Positions 29,668 to 38,245 of a stretch of 64,000 nucleotides of DNA are shown here, one piece after another. The translations under genes were made by a program, and so were the position numbers. The notes under the pieces were generated by a model. The model worked only from the letters and a program-made list of their open reading frames with translations, did no database searches and had not been told where the DNA came from. Origin of the DNA: Xanthobacter autotrophicus Py2 (lineage in GTDB: Bacteria; Pseudomonadota; Alphaproteobacteria; Rhizobiales; Xanthobacteraceae); assembly GCA_000017645.1 (NCBI GenBank), contig CP000781.1:4761501-4825500 (forward strand). Reading direction: 5' to 3'. Every line of letters starts with the position of its first letter. Within the stretch, counting starts at the first letter, position 1.

Positions 29668-30636
29668 TCACCGCGTATGCTGCTCGGCGAAGGCGGCGGC
29701 CGCGCCATAGAGGCCGGGCTGGGGATGGGTAATGAGGCGGACCGGGATGTCCTCCATCCGCTGCGCGAACCGGCCCTTGGCTGAGAAGCGGCTGGCGAAG
29801 CCGGACTGCGGGATGAGGTGGGCGATGCGCGGGGCGATGCCGCCGGCGATCACTACAGCCTTGGCGCCCTGCACCAGGGCGATGTCGCCGGCCACCGCGC
29901 CGAAGCTCAGGCAGAAGCGGTCGAGGGCGGCGGCGGCGAGCCCATCCTTGCCCTCGGTGGCAAGCGCCCACAGGGCCTTGTCCTCCAGCTGGTCGATCTG
30001 ACACCCCTCGATTGCGGCCAGCGCCTCATAGATGTTGACGAGGCCCGGGCCGGAGACGATCCGCTCCACCGACACGCGCGGATAGCGCTGGCGCAGGCGG
30101 TGCAGGATCGCCTCCTCCAGGGAATCCAGCGGGGCAAAATCGATATGCCCGCCCTCGCATTCGATGACGTTGTAGCGGCCATCCTGACGCAGCACATGGG
30201 CAACGCCGAGCCCCGTGCCGGGCCCGATGATGCTGATGACCCCAGTCTCGGGCAGCGGCCGGTCAGACCCGGCGAAGTGCGCAAACCCCTCCTCGCCGAT
30301 CTGCGCCACCGCATGGCCGATGGCGCCGAAATCATTCACCAGCGTCCAGGTGTCCACGCTGAGCTTTTCCGGGATCAGGTGCTTGTGGATGACCCAGGGA
30401 TTATTGGTGAGCTTCAGCACGTCGCCTTCCACCGGGCAGGCGATGGCGATGGCCGCCGCCCGGGGCAGGGGCGTGCCCACGGTCTCGGCGAACGCCTGCC
30501 AGGCGAGCTGGAAGCTGGCATGGTCTGCGGCATGCTTGATCACCGGCTCGCCGAGGGACACCACCCGTCCGTCCGCGACCTCCGCATGGGCGAAGCGGGC
30601 ATGGGTGCCCCCGATATCGACAGCGACGATCTCCAC
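29668..30636 (-). CDS. glk: Glucokinase
   Basis: 322 aa ASKHA-fold kinase phosphorylating glucose at C6. Phosphate-1 motif VAVDIGGTHARFAHAEV at the N-terminus, catalytic LVNDFGAIGHAV with the base Asp near residue 102, IGPGTGLGVAHVL for phosphate-2, the sugar-binding ECEGGHIDFAP, and VIAGGIAPRI for adenosine. It matches the bacterial Glk group (not ROK: no CxCGxxGC zinc motif). Monocistronic, convergent with the LysE gene. Confidence 0.94.
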   Translation of the reverse strand: MEIVAVDIGGTHARFAHAEVADGRVVSLGEPVIKHAADHASFQLAWQAFAETVGTPLPRAAAIAIACPVEGDVLKLTNNPWVIHKHLIPEKLSVDTWTLVNDFGAIGHAVAQIGEEGFAHFAGSDRPLPETGVISIIGPGTGLGVAHVLRQDGRYNVIECEGGHIDFAPLDSLEEAILHRLRQRYPRVSVERIVSGPGLVNIYEALAAIEGCQIDQLEDKALWALATEGKDGLAAAALDRFCLSFGAVAGDIALVQGAKAVVIAGGIAPRIAHLIPQSGFASRFSAKGRFAQRMEDIPVRLITHPQPGLYGAAAAFAEQHTR

Positions 30637-30924
30637 GCCCGGTGTCCTTTCGCGATGGCTTGTGAGCCTGTGAATGACGGTACCCGATCCAGCCGCGCCG
30701 ATGATGCGATGCTCTTCCTACATCGCGCGAGGGGCACGCGGCGTTCCGCTTGCCCATTTACACGGGAGTGCGGCGGATGGCACCCGTTCCCGCCGCGCCG
30801 GCGGGTTCGCCCTGTGGGAGCGTATCCACCGTAGCCGCCGGCCGGGCCTCCAGCCCACGGCCAAGCCCTTGCTCTTATGGCGCCGCCGGTCATGATGGCC
30901 AGGCTTTTTCGGGGAGAATGCGCC

Positions 30925-32493
30925 GTGGATGCTGCTGTAACGGTCCTCGTGGTGGGCGCCGGCCCAACCGGGCTTCTGCTGGCTGCGGAACTCCAGCGGC
31001 GCGGCGTGGATTGCCTCCTCATCGACGCCCATGAGAGCCCGCTGGACTGGGACCGCGCCACCGTCGTGCACCCCCGTTCGCTTGAGATCTTCGATGCCCT
31101 CGGCATTGTCGAGCCGCTGCTGGCGGCCGGGGTCAAGCAGCGGCTGGCGCGCATTCATTCCGATGGCAGCGTGCTGGGGGATATCGACCTCGCGCTCTGC
31201 GGCAGCCGCTATGCCTTCAATCTCGGCGTATCGGAGGAGGTGACGGAGGCGGTCCTGACCGACTACCTGACCGGTTTGGGCGGCACGGTCACCCGCGCGA
31301 CCCGCCTCGTCAGCCTGGAGGAGCGCCCCGACGGCGTGCTGGCGACCATGGAGAGCGAGGGCGCAACCACACAGGTCCTCGCCCAATGGGTGGTGGGATG
31401 CGATGGCAACCGCAGCACGGTGCGGACGCTGGCGGGCATCGCGCGGGACGGGCACGACATCGCCGAGCCCTGGGCGGTGTTCGACACCACCGTGGGCGGC
31501 TGGACCCAATCCTATGAGGCCAATTACGCCTATCTCGACGCCATTCCGGTGATTCTGACCGCGCTGCCGGACCAGCGCTGGCGGGTCTATCTGCGGCCGA
31601 GTTCCGATGCCTCCGACCTGACCGCCGATGCCGCGATCACCCTCGGGCGCTACGTGCCCGGCCTTCGGTTCGAGGACGTGGCCAACCCGACGCGCTTCCA
31701 TTGCCACACCACCGTGGCGCGCAGCTTCCGGGTCGGGCGCCTGCTGCTGGCCGGGGATGCCGCCCACACCTGCAGCCCGGCCCAGGGCCACGGCATGAAT
31801 ACCGGACTGCAGGATGCCTTCAACCTGTCGTGGAAGCTGGCGCTGGTGTGCCAGGGCGTCTGCCCCGACACCCTGCTCGATAGCTATGACGCGGAACGCC
31901 GCCCGGTGGCCCAATTGGTGACGGCCTCGGGCGATGCTGCCGAGAGCCTCCAGAGCGTGAAGGATCCCGACGAGCGCCGCGCCCGCGATGCCGCCATCCG
32001 CGCCGTGTTCGCCGACCCCACCTCACGCCATCACGAGGCGGTCGCCGAGGCGGAGCTGGACATCGACTATGGCGGCTCGCCCATCGTGATGGGTGACCGG
32101 CACACCGCGCTCGCGCCGGGCCAGCGGCTTCCGGACCGGATCGCGGCCCGGGCCGCCGATGGCGGAGCCTGCATGCTCAATGATTTCGCCAATCGGCCGG
32201 GCCACACCGCCATCCTGATTGGTAGCCCTTCGACGCCGCAGGAGGAACTGGCGCAGGTCCACGACGCCATCCGCTCCCGCCCCGGCCTTGCCGTGCTCGA
32301 AGCCAGCTTCGCGCTGACCGCCCGCCCGGACGGTGCCGACGGACACGGGCGCGTCGAGCCCGCCGTGGCGGACCGGCTGGGGGTCGGCGCCATCACGCTC
32401 CTGGTCGTCCGGCCCGACGGCCATGTGGGCCTCCGGGCCGATGCGAACCATGCGGATGCCCTCGAGACTTATGGCGCGCTGCTGGGCGTCTGA
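30925..32493 (+). CDS. FAD-dependent aromatic hydroxylase (PheA/TfdB-type monooxygenase)
   Basis: 522 aa group A flavoprotein monooxygenase. Dinucleotide loop VLVVGAGPTGLLLAAELQRRG at the start, DG motif VGCDGNRSTVRTLAG, and GD motif LLLAGDAAHTCSPAQGHGMN followed by TGLQDAFNLSWKLAL. A C-terminal thioredoxin-like domain (about 400-520) is typical of the PheA/TfdB/MhpA class. I chose GTG 30925, with GGGGAGAA upstream; in-frame ATGs at 30877 and 30892-30895 are alternatives. The following SMP-30/gluconolactonase gene may be co-transcribed (49-bp gap). The substrate is unknown. Confidence 0.87.
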   Translation: MDAAVTVLVVGAGPTGLLLAAELQRRGVDCLLIDAHESPLDWDRATVVHPRSLEIFDALGIVEPLLAAGVKQRLARIHSDGSVLGDIDLALCGSRYAFNLGVSEEVTEAVLTDYLTGLGGTVTRATRLVSLEERPDGVLATMESEGATTQVLAQWVVGCDGNRSTVRTLAGIARDGHDIAEPWAVFDTTVGGWTQSYEANYAYLDAIPVILTALPDQRWRVYLRPSSDASDLTADAAITLGRYVPGLRFEDVANPTRFHCHTTVARSFRVGRLLLAGDAAHTCSPAQGHGMNTGLQDAFNLSWKLALVCQGVCPDTLLDSYDAERRPVAQLVTASGDAAESLQSVKDPDERRARDAAIRAVFADPTSRHHEAVAEAELDIDYGGSPIVMGDRHTALAPGQRLPDRIAARAADGGACMLNDFANRPGHTAILIGSPSTPQEELAQVHDAIRSRPGLAVLEASFALTARPDGADGHGRVEPAVADRLGVGAITLLVVRPDGHVGLRADANHADALETYGALLGV

Positions 32494-32542
32494 GATCTGA
32501 TGTCCGAAGGAGCGGCAATCGCGGCGGAGGGGCGGGGGGCAC

Positions 32543-33457
32543 ATGGGCACGTTCGAGGTTCTCGATCCCCGCTTCGGCAGGCTGGTCATCGCCTCGGCCC
32601 GGCTCGAGCACCTGTGGACCGGAGGGCGATGGCTGGAGGGCCCGGCCTATTTTCCCGCCGGGCGCTTCCTCATCTTCTCGGATGTGCCGAACGACCGCCT
32701 CATGCGCTACGACGAGACCAACGACGTGGTTTCGGTGTTCCGCGCGCCCTCCGGCAACGGCAATGGCAACAGCGTCGACCTGGAGGGCCGGCTGGTCACC
32801 TGCGAGCAGCAGGGACGCCGCATCACCCGCACCGAACATGATGGGAGCATCACCGCCCTTGTGACCCATTTCGAAGGCAAAAGGTTCAATTCGCCCAATG
32901 ATATCGTGGTGAAATCCGACGGCAGCGTGTGGTTCAGCGATCCCACCTACGGCATCGACAGCGATTACGAGGGTGATGCCGCGCCGTCCGAGCTTGGACG
33001 ACAGAATGTCTACCGCCTCGATCCGAGCACCGGCGCTCTCGCAGCGATGGTGACCGATCGCCTGCAGCCCAACGGCCTCGCCTTTTCCCCGGACGAGCGG
33101 ACCCTGTATGTGGCCGACACCGGCGCGAGCCACGCGCCCGAGCATCCGCGCTCGATCGTGGCCTATGAGACGCGGCCCGATGGCACCGCCGCCAATCCAC
33201 GCACTTTCGCCACCCTGCCGGACGGCTTCTATGACGGATTTCGCTGCGACAGCTTCGGCAACATTTGGACGTCGGCCTACGGCGGCCTGCACTGCTACGC
33301 GCCGGACGGCAGCCTGATCGGCACGCTCGCGATTCCCGAGGCCGTTTCCAACCTGTGCTTCGGCGGGCGCAAGCGCAACCGGCTGTTCATCACCGCCCAG
33401 ACCTCTCTCTACGCCATCTATGTCAACGCACAGGGGGCGTTGCGCCCGGGGGTGTGA
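32543..33457 (+). CDS. SMP-30/gluconolactonase family lactonase
   Basis: 304 aa six-bladed beta-propeller hydrolase. WLEGPAYFPAGRFLIFSDVP carries the metal-ligand Glu, SPNDIVVKSDGSVWFSDPTYGI the Asn/Asp pair, QPNGLAFSPDERTLYVADTG the next metal ligand, and YDGFRCDSFGNIWTSAYGGLH the catalytic Asp region. No signal peptide, so cytoplasmic. It follows a flavin hydroxylase gene; together they could act on an aromatic or sugar lactone, but no pathway cluster supports a specific substrate. Confidence 0.92.
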   Translation: MGTFEVLDPRFGRLVIASARLEHLWTGGRWLEGPAYFPAGRFLIFSDVPNDRLMRYDETNDVVSVFRAPSGNGNGNSVDLEGRLVTCEQQGRRITRTEHDGSITALVTHFEGKRFNSPNDIVVKSDGSVWFSDPTYGIDSDYEGDAAPSELGRQNVYRLDPSTGALAAMVTDRLQPNGLAFSPDERTLYVADTGASHAPEHPRSIVAYETRPDGTAANPRTFATLPDGFYDGFRCDSFGNIWTSAYGGLHCYAPDGSLIGTLAIPEAVSNLCFGGRKRNRLFITAQTSLYAIYVNAQGALRPGV

Positions 33458-33525
33458 GGGTTTTTGTTCTTGATTTGTTCCATCACCCGGTGCAGCCTGC
33501 CATCGTCGCGAGGAGAGAGTCGGCC

Positions 33526-33774
33526 ATGGCAAAGAAGACATTCTACGTGGTCCAGCCGTTCGAGCTGGGCAAGCGCGGCGCCCTGCAGGCCGGGCGGGCC
33601 ATGGAAGCCCGCACGGCCGCCGACGCCGAACGCATCGCGCGACGCATGGCGATCGTGAATGCCGGCGCCATCGCCTTCTCACGGGATGTCGATCCCGACT
33701 CGGACGATGCCGACCCGCCGGTCCTGATCGCCAGCTTCGGCCAGGTCCCGGACAGCACGCTGGAGGCGGCTTAG
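33526..33774 (+). CDS. Conserved small protein, unknown function
   Basis: 82 aa, ATG 33526 with an AGGAGAGAG ribosome site. Sequence features: MAKKTFYVVQPFELGKRGAL, a helical ARTAADAERIARRMAIVNAG, an acidic loop (DVDPDSDDADPP) and VLIASFGQVPDSTLEAA. No signal peptide or membrane segment. I do not recognise a family; the fold looks like a small alpha/beta protein. Confidence 0.75.
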   Translation: MAKKTFYVVQPFELGKRGALQAGRAMEARTAADAERIARRMAIVNAGAIAFSRDVDPDSDDADPPVLIASFGQVPDSTLEAA

Positions 33775-33854
33775 GGCGCCAACAAGGGCGCAATGTCAGA
33801 CGAGCTCGCTTGGCTTGGCAGGCCTCATAGTTCATTGAATTATAATGAAAATTC

Positions 33855-33944
33855 TGGCGGAAGGGGTGGGATTCGAACCCACGGTGGGCTTCCACCCACG
33901 GCGGTTTTCAAGACCGCTGCCTTAAACCACTCGGCCACCCTTCC
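33855..33944 (-). tRNA. tRNA-Ser (UGA anticodon)
   Basis: 90 nt on the minus strand including the encoded CCA. Acceptor GGAAGGG pairs with CCCTTCC, discriminator G then CCA. The anticodon arm reads CGGTC-TTGAAAA-CCG with anticodon TGA, there is a long class II variable arm (TGGGTGGAAGCCCA), and the T-arm is GTGGGTTCGAATCCCAC. It decodes UCA and related serine codons. Confidence 0.96.
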
Positions 33945-34191
33945 GAAGAGGCATCCGGGGCGTAGATGCCCGGTCCCGAGTCCGGCTGAAGCCCTCATCT
34001 AGCCCAGCCGCCGGCACCCGTCGAGGCCTCCACGAAAGGCGCGTTCCATTAACCATGGCCGCGGCTTCGCCCCATTTTCGCCGTCATTAGCCATGCTTTT
34101 GGCGGAGAATGCGGTTGTCCGGCTCAAGGATGGCGCGCGCCTTGAAGACATCCCGGCCGGGTTTCGGCGCAAGCAGGAGACCCGGGCATCG

Positions 34192-35136
34192 ATGAAGAGG
34201 GGACCGTCGTTGCACTTCCTACCGCGAATTCCGGCTGCGTTGCATCAGTCCTGCCCGCCCCGCGCGGGCGCGGCAACAGCCGGGAGCGGTGCGGGAGCGA
34301 AGCTGGCGGCGGCGCTCGCCGGTTGCCTTGCCGTGGCAGGCTGTGGCTCCATTGAAACCCTCGGCAGCAAGATCGATCCGCTCTATGGCGTCTCGGCCAG
34401 CCCCCGCGTGGTGGCGGAGGGCGATCCGGTGCCGCGCGGCGGCGGCGGATACAAGGTGGGCAAGCCCTATACCATCGCCGGGCGCACCTATGTGCCGGCT
34501 GAAAACCCCAACTACACCGCCGAGGGTCTCGCCTCCTGGTATGGCAAGGACTTCCACGGGCGAAAGACCGCCAACGGCGAGATCTTCGACATGGGCTCCA
34601 TCTCGGCGGCTCACAAGACGCTGCCGATGCCGTCCTATGTGCGTGTCACCAATCTGGCCAACAAACGCTCCATCATCGTGCGCGTGAACAATCGCGGTCC
34701 CTATGTGGGCGACCGGTTGATCGACGTGTCCTATCGCGCCGCCGACATGCTCGGCTTCGCGAAGTTCGGTGTCGCCCGGGTGCGGGTGGACTACATGGGC
34801 CGCGCGCCCATCGACGAGGACGACGACATCAAGCTGGCCTCCACCCTGCGCACGGACGGCACCCTCGCGGACCTGAAGGGCACGTCGCCGGTCATGGTGG
34901 CGTCCGCCCGTCCCTTCGTGCCGGACGTGCCATCGGTTCGCGCCGTTCCGGCCTCCGCCCCGCCCAGCGCCGAGGCGCCGATCCCGCCCTCGCGGCCCTA
35001 TGACCTCGGCACCTCCGGAAGCCCGGCGTCCAACGCCGGCTCGGTGGCCGTGGCCAGCGCATCGGGCTGGTCCTCCGGTCCGGCCCCCGTCAGCGGGCTG
35101 GGCTTTGCCGGCGTGCCCGCCGAAAGCGCGCGCTGA
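34192..35136 (+). CDS. rlpA: RlpA-like septal ring lytic transglycosylase / lipoprotein
   Basis: 314 aa. A long N-region ends in the lipobox LAVAGC (Cys51), predicting an outer-membrane lipoprotein. The double-psi beta-barrel domain (about 110-200) reads GLASWYGKDFHGRKTANGEI, SAAHKTLPMPSYVRVTNL and IIVRVNNRGPYVGDRLIDVS. Enteric RlpA ends in a SPOR domain that binds denuded septal glycan; here the tail is only a Pro/Ala/Ser-rich linker without one. Start choice is uncertain: ATG 34192 has AGGAGA 12 bases upstream; the frame opens at 34093. It precedes the dacC-like operon. Confidence 0.88.
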   Translation: MKRGPSLHFLPRIPAALHQSCPPRAGAATAGSGAGAKLAAALAGCLAVAGCGSIETLGSKIDPLYGVSASPRVVAEGDPVPRGGGGYKVGKPYTIAGRTYVPAENPNYTAEGLASWYGKDFHGRKTANGEIFDMGSISAAHKTLPMPSYVRVTNLANKRSIIVRVNNRGPYVGDRLIDVSYRAADMLGFAKFGVARVRVDYMGRAPIDEDDDIKLASTLRTDGTLADLKGTSPVMVASARPFVPDVPSVRAVPASAPPSAEAPIPPSRPYDLGTSGSPASNAGSVAVASASGWSSGPAPVSGLGFAGVPAESAR

Positions 35137-35291
35137 ACCGCATTTTCCTGCCCTAGTCCGCGCCGGGGCTTTACCCGTCTCCCGACCTTGGATGATGATC
35201 GCCGCGCACCGCCGGCTGCGCAGGCGAGTCTCGGCCGACGAGTCTTGCCTGCGGCGGCCTTGGCCGGTTCGGGATAGCCAGGTGGATCAAC

Positions 35292-36491
35292 ATGCTGCCG
35301 AAGCTGCGCTTCGCCCTTCTTTTCGCAGCCCTCGCCTCGCTTGCCGGCGCTTCGAGCGCGCGGGCGGCTGACGGCTTTCAGACCCAGGCGCCCTCCGCCA
35401 TCCTGGTGGATTACGAAACCGGGACCATCCTGTTCGAGAAGGATGCCGACCGCCGCATCGCCCCCGGCACCCTCGCCAAGGTGATGACGGCTGACGTGGT
35501 GTTCTCTCAGCTCAAGGCCGGCAAGATCGCCCTCGACACCCCGTTCACCGTGAGCGTCAACGCCTGGCGCCGCGGCGGAGGCCCCTCGGGCGGGGCGGCC
35601 ATGTTCGCCGAGGTGAACAAGCCGGCCCCGGTGGGCGAGCTGCTCGCCGGCATGCTGGTGGTTTCGGGTAATGATGCGGCCATCGCCCTGGCGGAGGGCG
35701 TCGGCGGCACCGAGACCGAGTTCTCCCAGCAGATGACGGAGCGGGCCAAGGCCATCGGCATGGCCAATTCCGAGTTCCGCAACGCCACCGGCTTTGCAGA
35801 TCCGGGCCAGTTCTCCACCGCCCGCGACCTGTCGGTGCTGGCCCAGCATGTCATCCGCACCTATCCCGACTATTACCCGGTGTTCGCGCGGACCAGCATC
35901 GAGTGGAGCCGCATCAAGCAGCGCAACCGCAACGTGCTGCTGGATGCGGGCATCGGCGCCGACGGGCTGCAGATCGGCTGGGTGAAGGATGTGGGCTACC
36001 ATGCCCTCGGCTCGGCGGTGCAGAACGGCCAGCGGCTCATCGTGGTAGTGCTGGCGGCCAAGACCGAGAAGGAGCGGCTCGAGGAGGCCAAGAAGCTGCT
36101 GGAGTGGGGTTTCCAGTCGTTCCGGCAGCGGGTGATCTTTACCGCCGACCAGGAGGTGGGCCGCGCTCAGGTGTTCGGCGGCGCCTCCGGCACCGTCGGG
36201 CTCGTGGGGTCACGGCCGGTGACCGTGCTCACCCCGCGCTCGGGCAATGAGCGTATCACCGCCCGCGTGGTCTATAATGGGCCGCTGCTGGCGCCGGTGA
36301 CCAAGGGCACCCAGGTGGGACGGCTGGAAGTCACGCGCGGCCAGACCAAGGTGCTGGAAATGCCTCTTTATACGCAGGAGGACGTGCCGGTGGGTTCGCT
36401 GACGGATCGCGCCCTCGACGGCGGGCTGACGCTGATGGGCGACAGCGTGCGCGATCTGGCCAAGCGCGCTCTGGCGAAGATTCACAAATGA
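35292..36491 (+). CDS. D-Ala-D-Ala carboxypeptidase (PBP5-type) homologue with altered catalytic motifs
   Basis: 399 aa with a signal peptide (MLPKLRFALLFAALASLAGA, cleavage after ARA). The body matches DacA/DacC: ILVDYETGTILFEKDADRRI, VSGNDAAIALAEGVGG, FRNATGFADPGQFSTARDL, and a PBP5-like beta domain to the C-terminus, which ends in an amphipathic helix (VRDLAKRALAKIHK). However, the SxxK serine is Thr (APGTLAKVMT, T60/K63) and the KTG triad is QIG (DGLQIGWVKD, 227-229). SGN (125-127) is intact. Peptidase activity is doubtful. Its stop overlaps tmk by four bases. Confidence 0.85.
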   Translation: MLPKLRFALLFAALASLAGASSARAADGFQTQAPSAILVDYETGTILFEKDADRRIAPGTLAKVMTADVVFSQLKAGKIALDTPFTVSVNAWRRGGGPSGGAAMFAEVNKPAPVGELLAGMLVVSGNDAAIALAEGVGGTETEFSQQMTERAKAIGMANSEFRNATGFADPGQFSTARDLSVLAQHVIRTYPDYYPVFARTSIEWSRIKQRNRNVLLDAGIGADGLQIGWVKDVGYHALGSAVQNGQRLIVVVLAAKTEKERLEEAKKLLEWGFQSFRQRVIFTADQEVGRAQVFGGASGTVGLVGSRPVTVLTPRSGNERITARVVYNGPLLAPVTKGTQVGRLEVTRGQTKVLEMPLYTQEDVPVGSLTDRALDGGLTLMGDSVRDLAKRALAKIHK

Positions 36492-37141
36492 CCCAGGGGC
36501 GATTCATCACGCTGGAAGGCGGGGAGGGGACCGGCAAGTCCACCCAGGCCCGCCGCCTCGCGGCGCATCTGCGCACCCTTGGCCACACGGTGGTGGAGAC
36601 CCGCGAGCCCGGCGGCTCGCCGGGGGCGGAGGCGGTGCGCCATGTGCTGCTCTCTGGAGCGGCCGAGCCGCTGGGGCCGGTGGCCGAGGCGCTGCTGTTC
36701 GCCGCCGCTCGCACCGACCATGTGCAAACGCTGATCCGTCCGGCGCTGGCGGCGGGCACCATCGTGATCTGTGACCGCTTCATCGATTCCACCCGGGTCT
36801 ACCAGGGCGCGGTGGGCCAGGTGGCGCCGCCCCTCCTCGATGCGCTGGAAGAGATGGCGACGGGCGGCACCCGGCCGGACCTCACCCTGATCCTGGACGT
36901 GCCGCCGGAAACCGGGCTGGCCCGCGCCGCCGCGCGCGGCAATGGCGATCCGGACCGGTTCGAGAAGGAAGGCGCCGCCTATCATGCCGCCGTGCGCGAG
37001 GCCTTCGTCGCCCGTGCGGCGGCGGCCCCCGCGCGCTGCGTGCTGGTGGACGCGACGCCCGATCCGGACGCGGTCGCGGCGCAGATCGCCGGCATCGTCG
37101 CCGCCCGCCTCGGACTTCACGCCACGGCCGAGGCGTCCTGA
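36488..37141 (+). CDS. tmk: Thymidylate kinase
   Basis: 217 aa; phosphorylates dTMP to dTDP. P-loop FITLEGGEGTGKSTQARRLA at the N-terminus, substrate motif ETREPGGSPGAEAVR, DRFIDSTRVYQG (DR motif), and a C-terminal LID region GNGDPDRFEKEG. The start overlaps the dacC-like stop (ATGA) and the stop overlaps holB (TGATG), so the three genes are one translationally coupled unit. Confidence 0.97.
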   Translation: MTQGRFITLEGGEGTGKSTQARRLAAHLRTLGHTVVETREPGGSPGAEAVRHVLLSGAAEPLGPVAEALLFAAARTDHVQTLIRPALAAGTIVICDRFIDSTRVYQGAVGQVAPPLLDALEEMATGGTRPDLTLILDVPPETGLARAAARGNGDPDRFEKEGAAYHAAVREAFVARAAAAPARCVLVDATPDPDAVAAQIAGIVAARLGLHATAEAS

Positions 37142-38184
37142 TGGCGCAGGCCGTGAGCGAGATCGTCTCCGGCGATGTCCTGCCCGGCGCGCCACACCCG
37201 CGCGACCAGGCGCGGCTGTTCGGCCACGGGGTGGTGGAAGCCGACCTGATCGGCGATTTCCGCGCCGGCCGGTTGCCCCATGCCCTGCTCATCGGCGGGC
37301 CGGAAGGAATCGGCAAGGCGACGCTGGCCTATCGTCTCGCCCGCATGGTGCTGTCCGGCGGACCTGAGGCCGGCAGCCATTCGCTGGATCTGCCCGTCAC
37401 CCATCCCGTGTTCCGGCAGGTGGCGTCCCAGAGCCATCCGGACCTTTTGGTGCTGCACCGGGTGCCGGAGGCGGGGGAGGAGAAGATCCCCACCGTCATT
37501 CCGGCCGAGATGGTGCGCCGCGTGCGTAGCTTCTTCGGCGCCACGGCGGCGGCCGGGGGCTGGCGCGTCTGCATCGTGGACGCGGTGGACGAGCTCAATC
37601 CGTTCGGCGCCAACGCGCTGCTGAAGACGCTGGAGGAGCCGCCGCCCAGGGCGCTGTTCCTGCTCATCTCCCACGCTCCGGGCCGGGTGCTGCCCACCAT
37701 CCGCTCCCGCACCCGCCTGCTGCGCATGCGCCCGCTGGGCAGCGCCGACGTGCTCGCTGCCCTCGATCACCTCAAGGAGGAGATGGCGGATCTCGACGCC
37801 GCCACCCTGCCATCCGCCGCCGAGGCCAGCGGCGGCAGCGTGCGCCGGGCCATCGTGCTGGCGCGCGGGGAGGGGATGGAGGTGCGCTCCGCCACCCTGA
37901 AGGCGCTGGAGCAGTTGCCCCGGCCCCGTCCGGAAGACCTTCACGCGCTGGGTGCCCGCCTCCAGGGTGACCGCTCCGACGGGCTCGACCTCTTCATCGA
38001 GGCGGTGAGCGACTATGTGGCCGCCCGCGCGACGCAGGGTGACGAGCCGCGCCATCGCCTTGTCCGCCTCGGCGAGGTATGGGAGAAGGTGCGGCGCAGC
38101 GCGCGCGAGGCGGATGTCTTCAATCTCGATCGCAAGGCGCTGGTGTTCCGTGTCTTTGCCGATCTCGCCGAAGCCGTGCGCTGA
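37141..38184 (+). CDS. holB: DNA polymerase III subunit delta'
   Basis: 347 aa clamp-loader subunit. AAA+ module: P-loop-like [20 protein letters not shown], Walker B-like [20 protein letters not shown], then [20 protein letters not shown] and the SRC-like [14 protein letters not shown], followed by the helical collar domain. The tmk-holB order is the common one. Its ATG shares one base with the tmk stop. metG follows after 61 bp. Confidence 0.93.
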   Translation: MAQAVSEIVSGDVLPGAPHPRDQARLFGHGVVEADLIGDFRAGRLPHALLIGGPEGIGKATLAYRLARMVLSGGPEAGSHSLDLPVTHPVFRQVASQSHPDLLVLHRVPEAGEEKIPTVIPAEMVRRVRSFFGATAAAGGWRVCIVDAVDELNPFGANALLKTLEEPPPRALFLLISHAPGRVLPTIRSRTRLLRMRPLGSADVLAALDHLKEEMADLDAATLPSAAEASGGSVRRAIVLARGEGMEVRSATLKALEQLPRPRPEDLHALGARLQGDRSDGLDLFIEAVSDYVAARATQGDEPRHRLVRLGEVWEKVRRSAREADVFNLDRKALVFRVFADLAEAVR

Positions 38185-38245
38185 GAAGCCGCCGCGACGC
38201 GCGGGGCCGGAGCCCTTTTCCGAGCAAGCCTGTTTCGAGCGCCCG

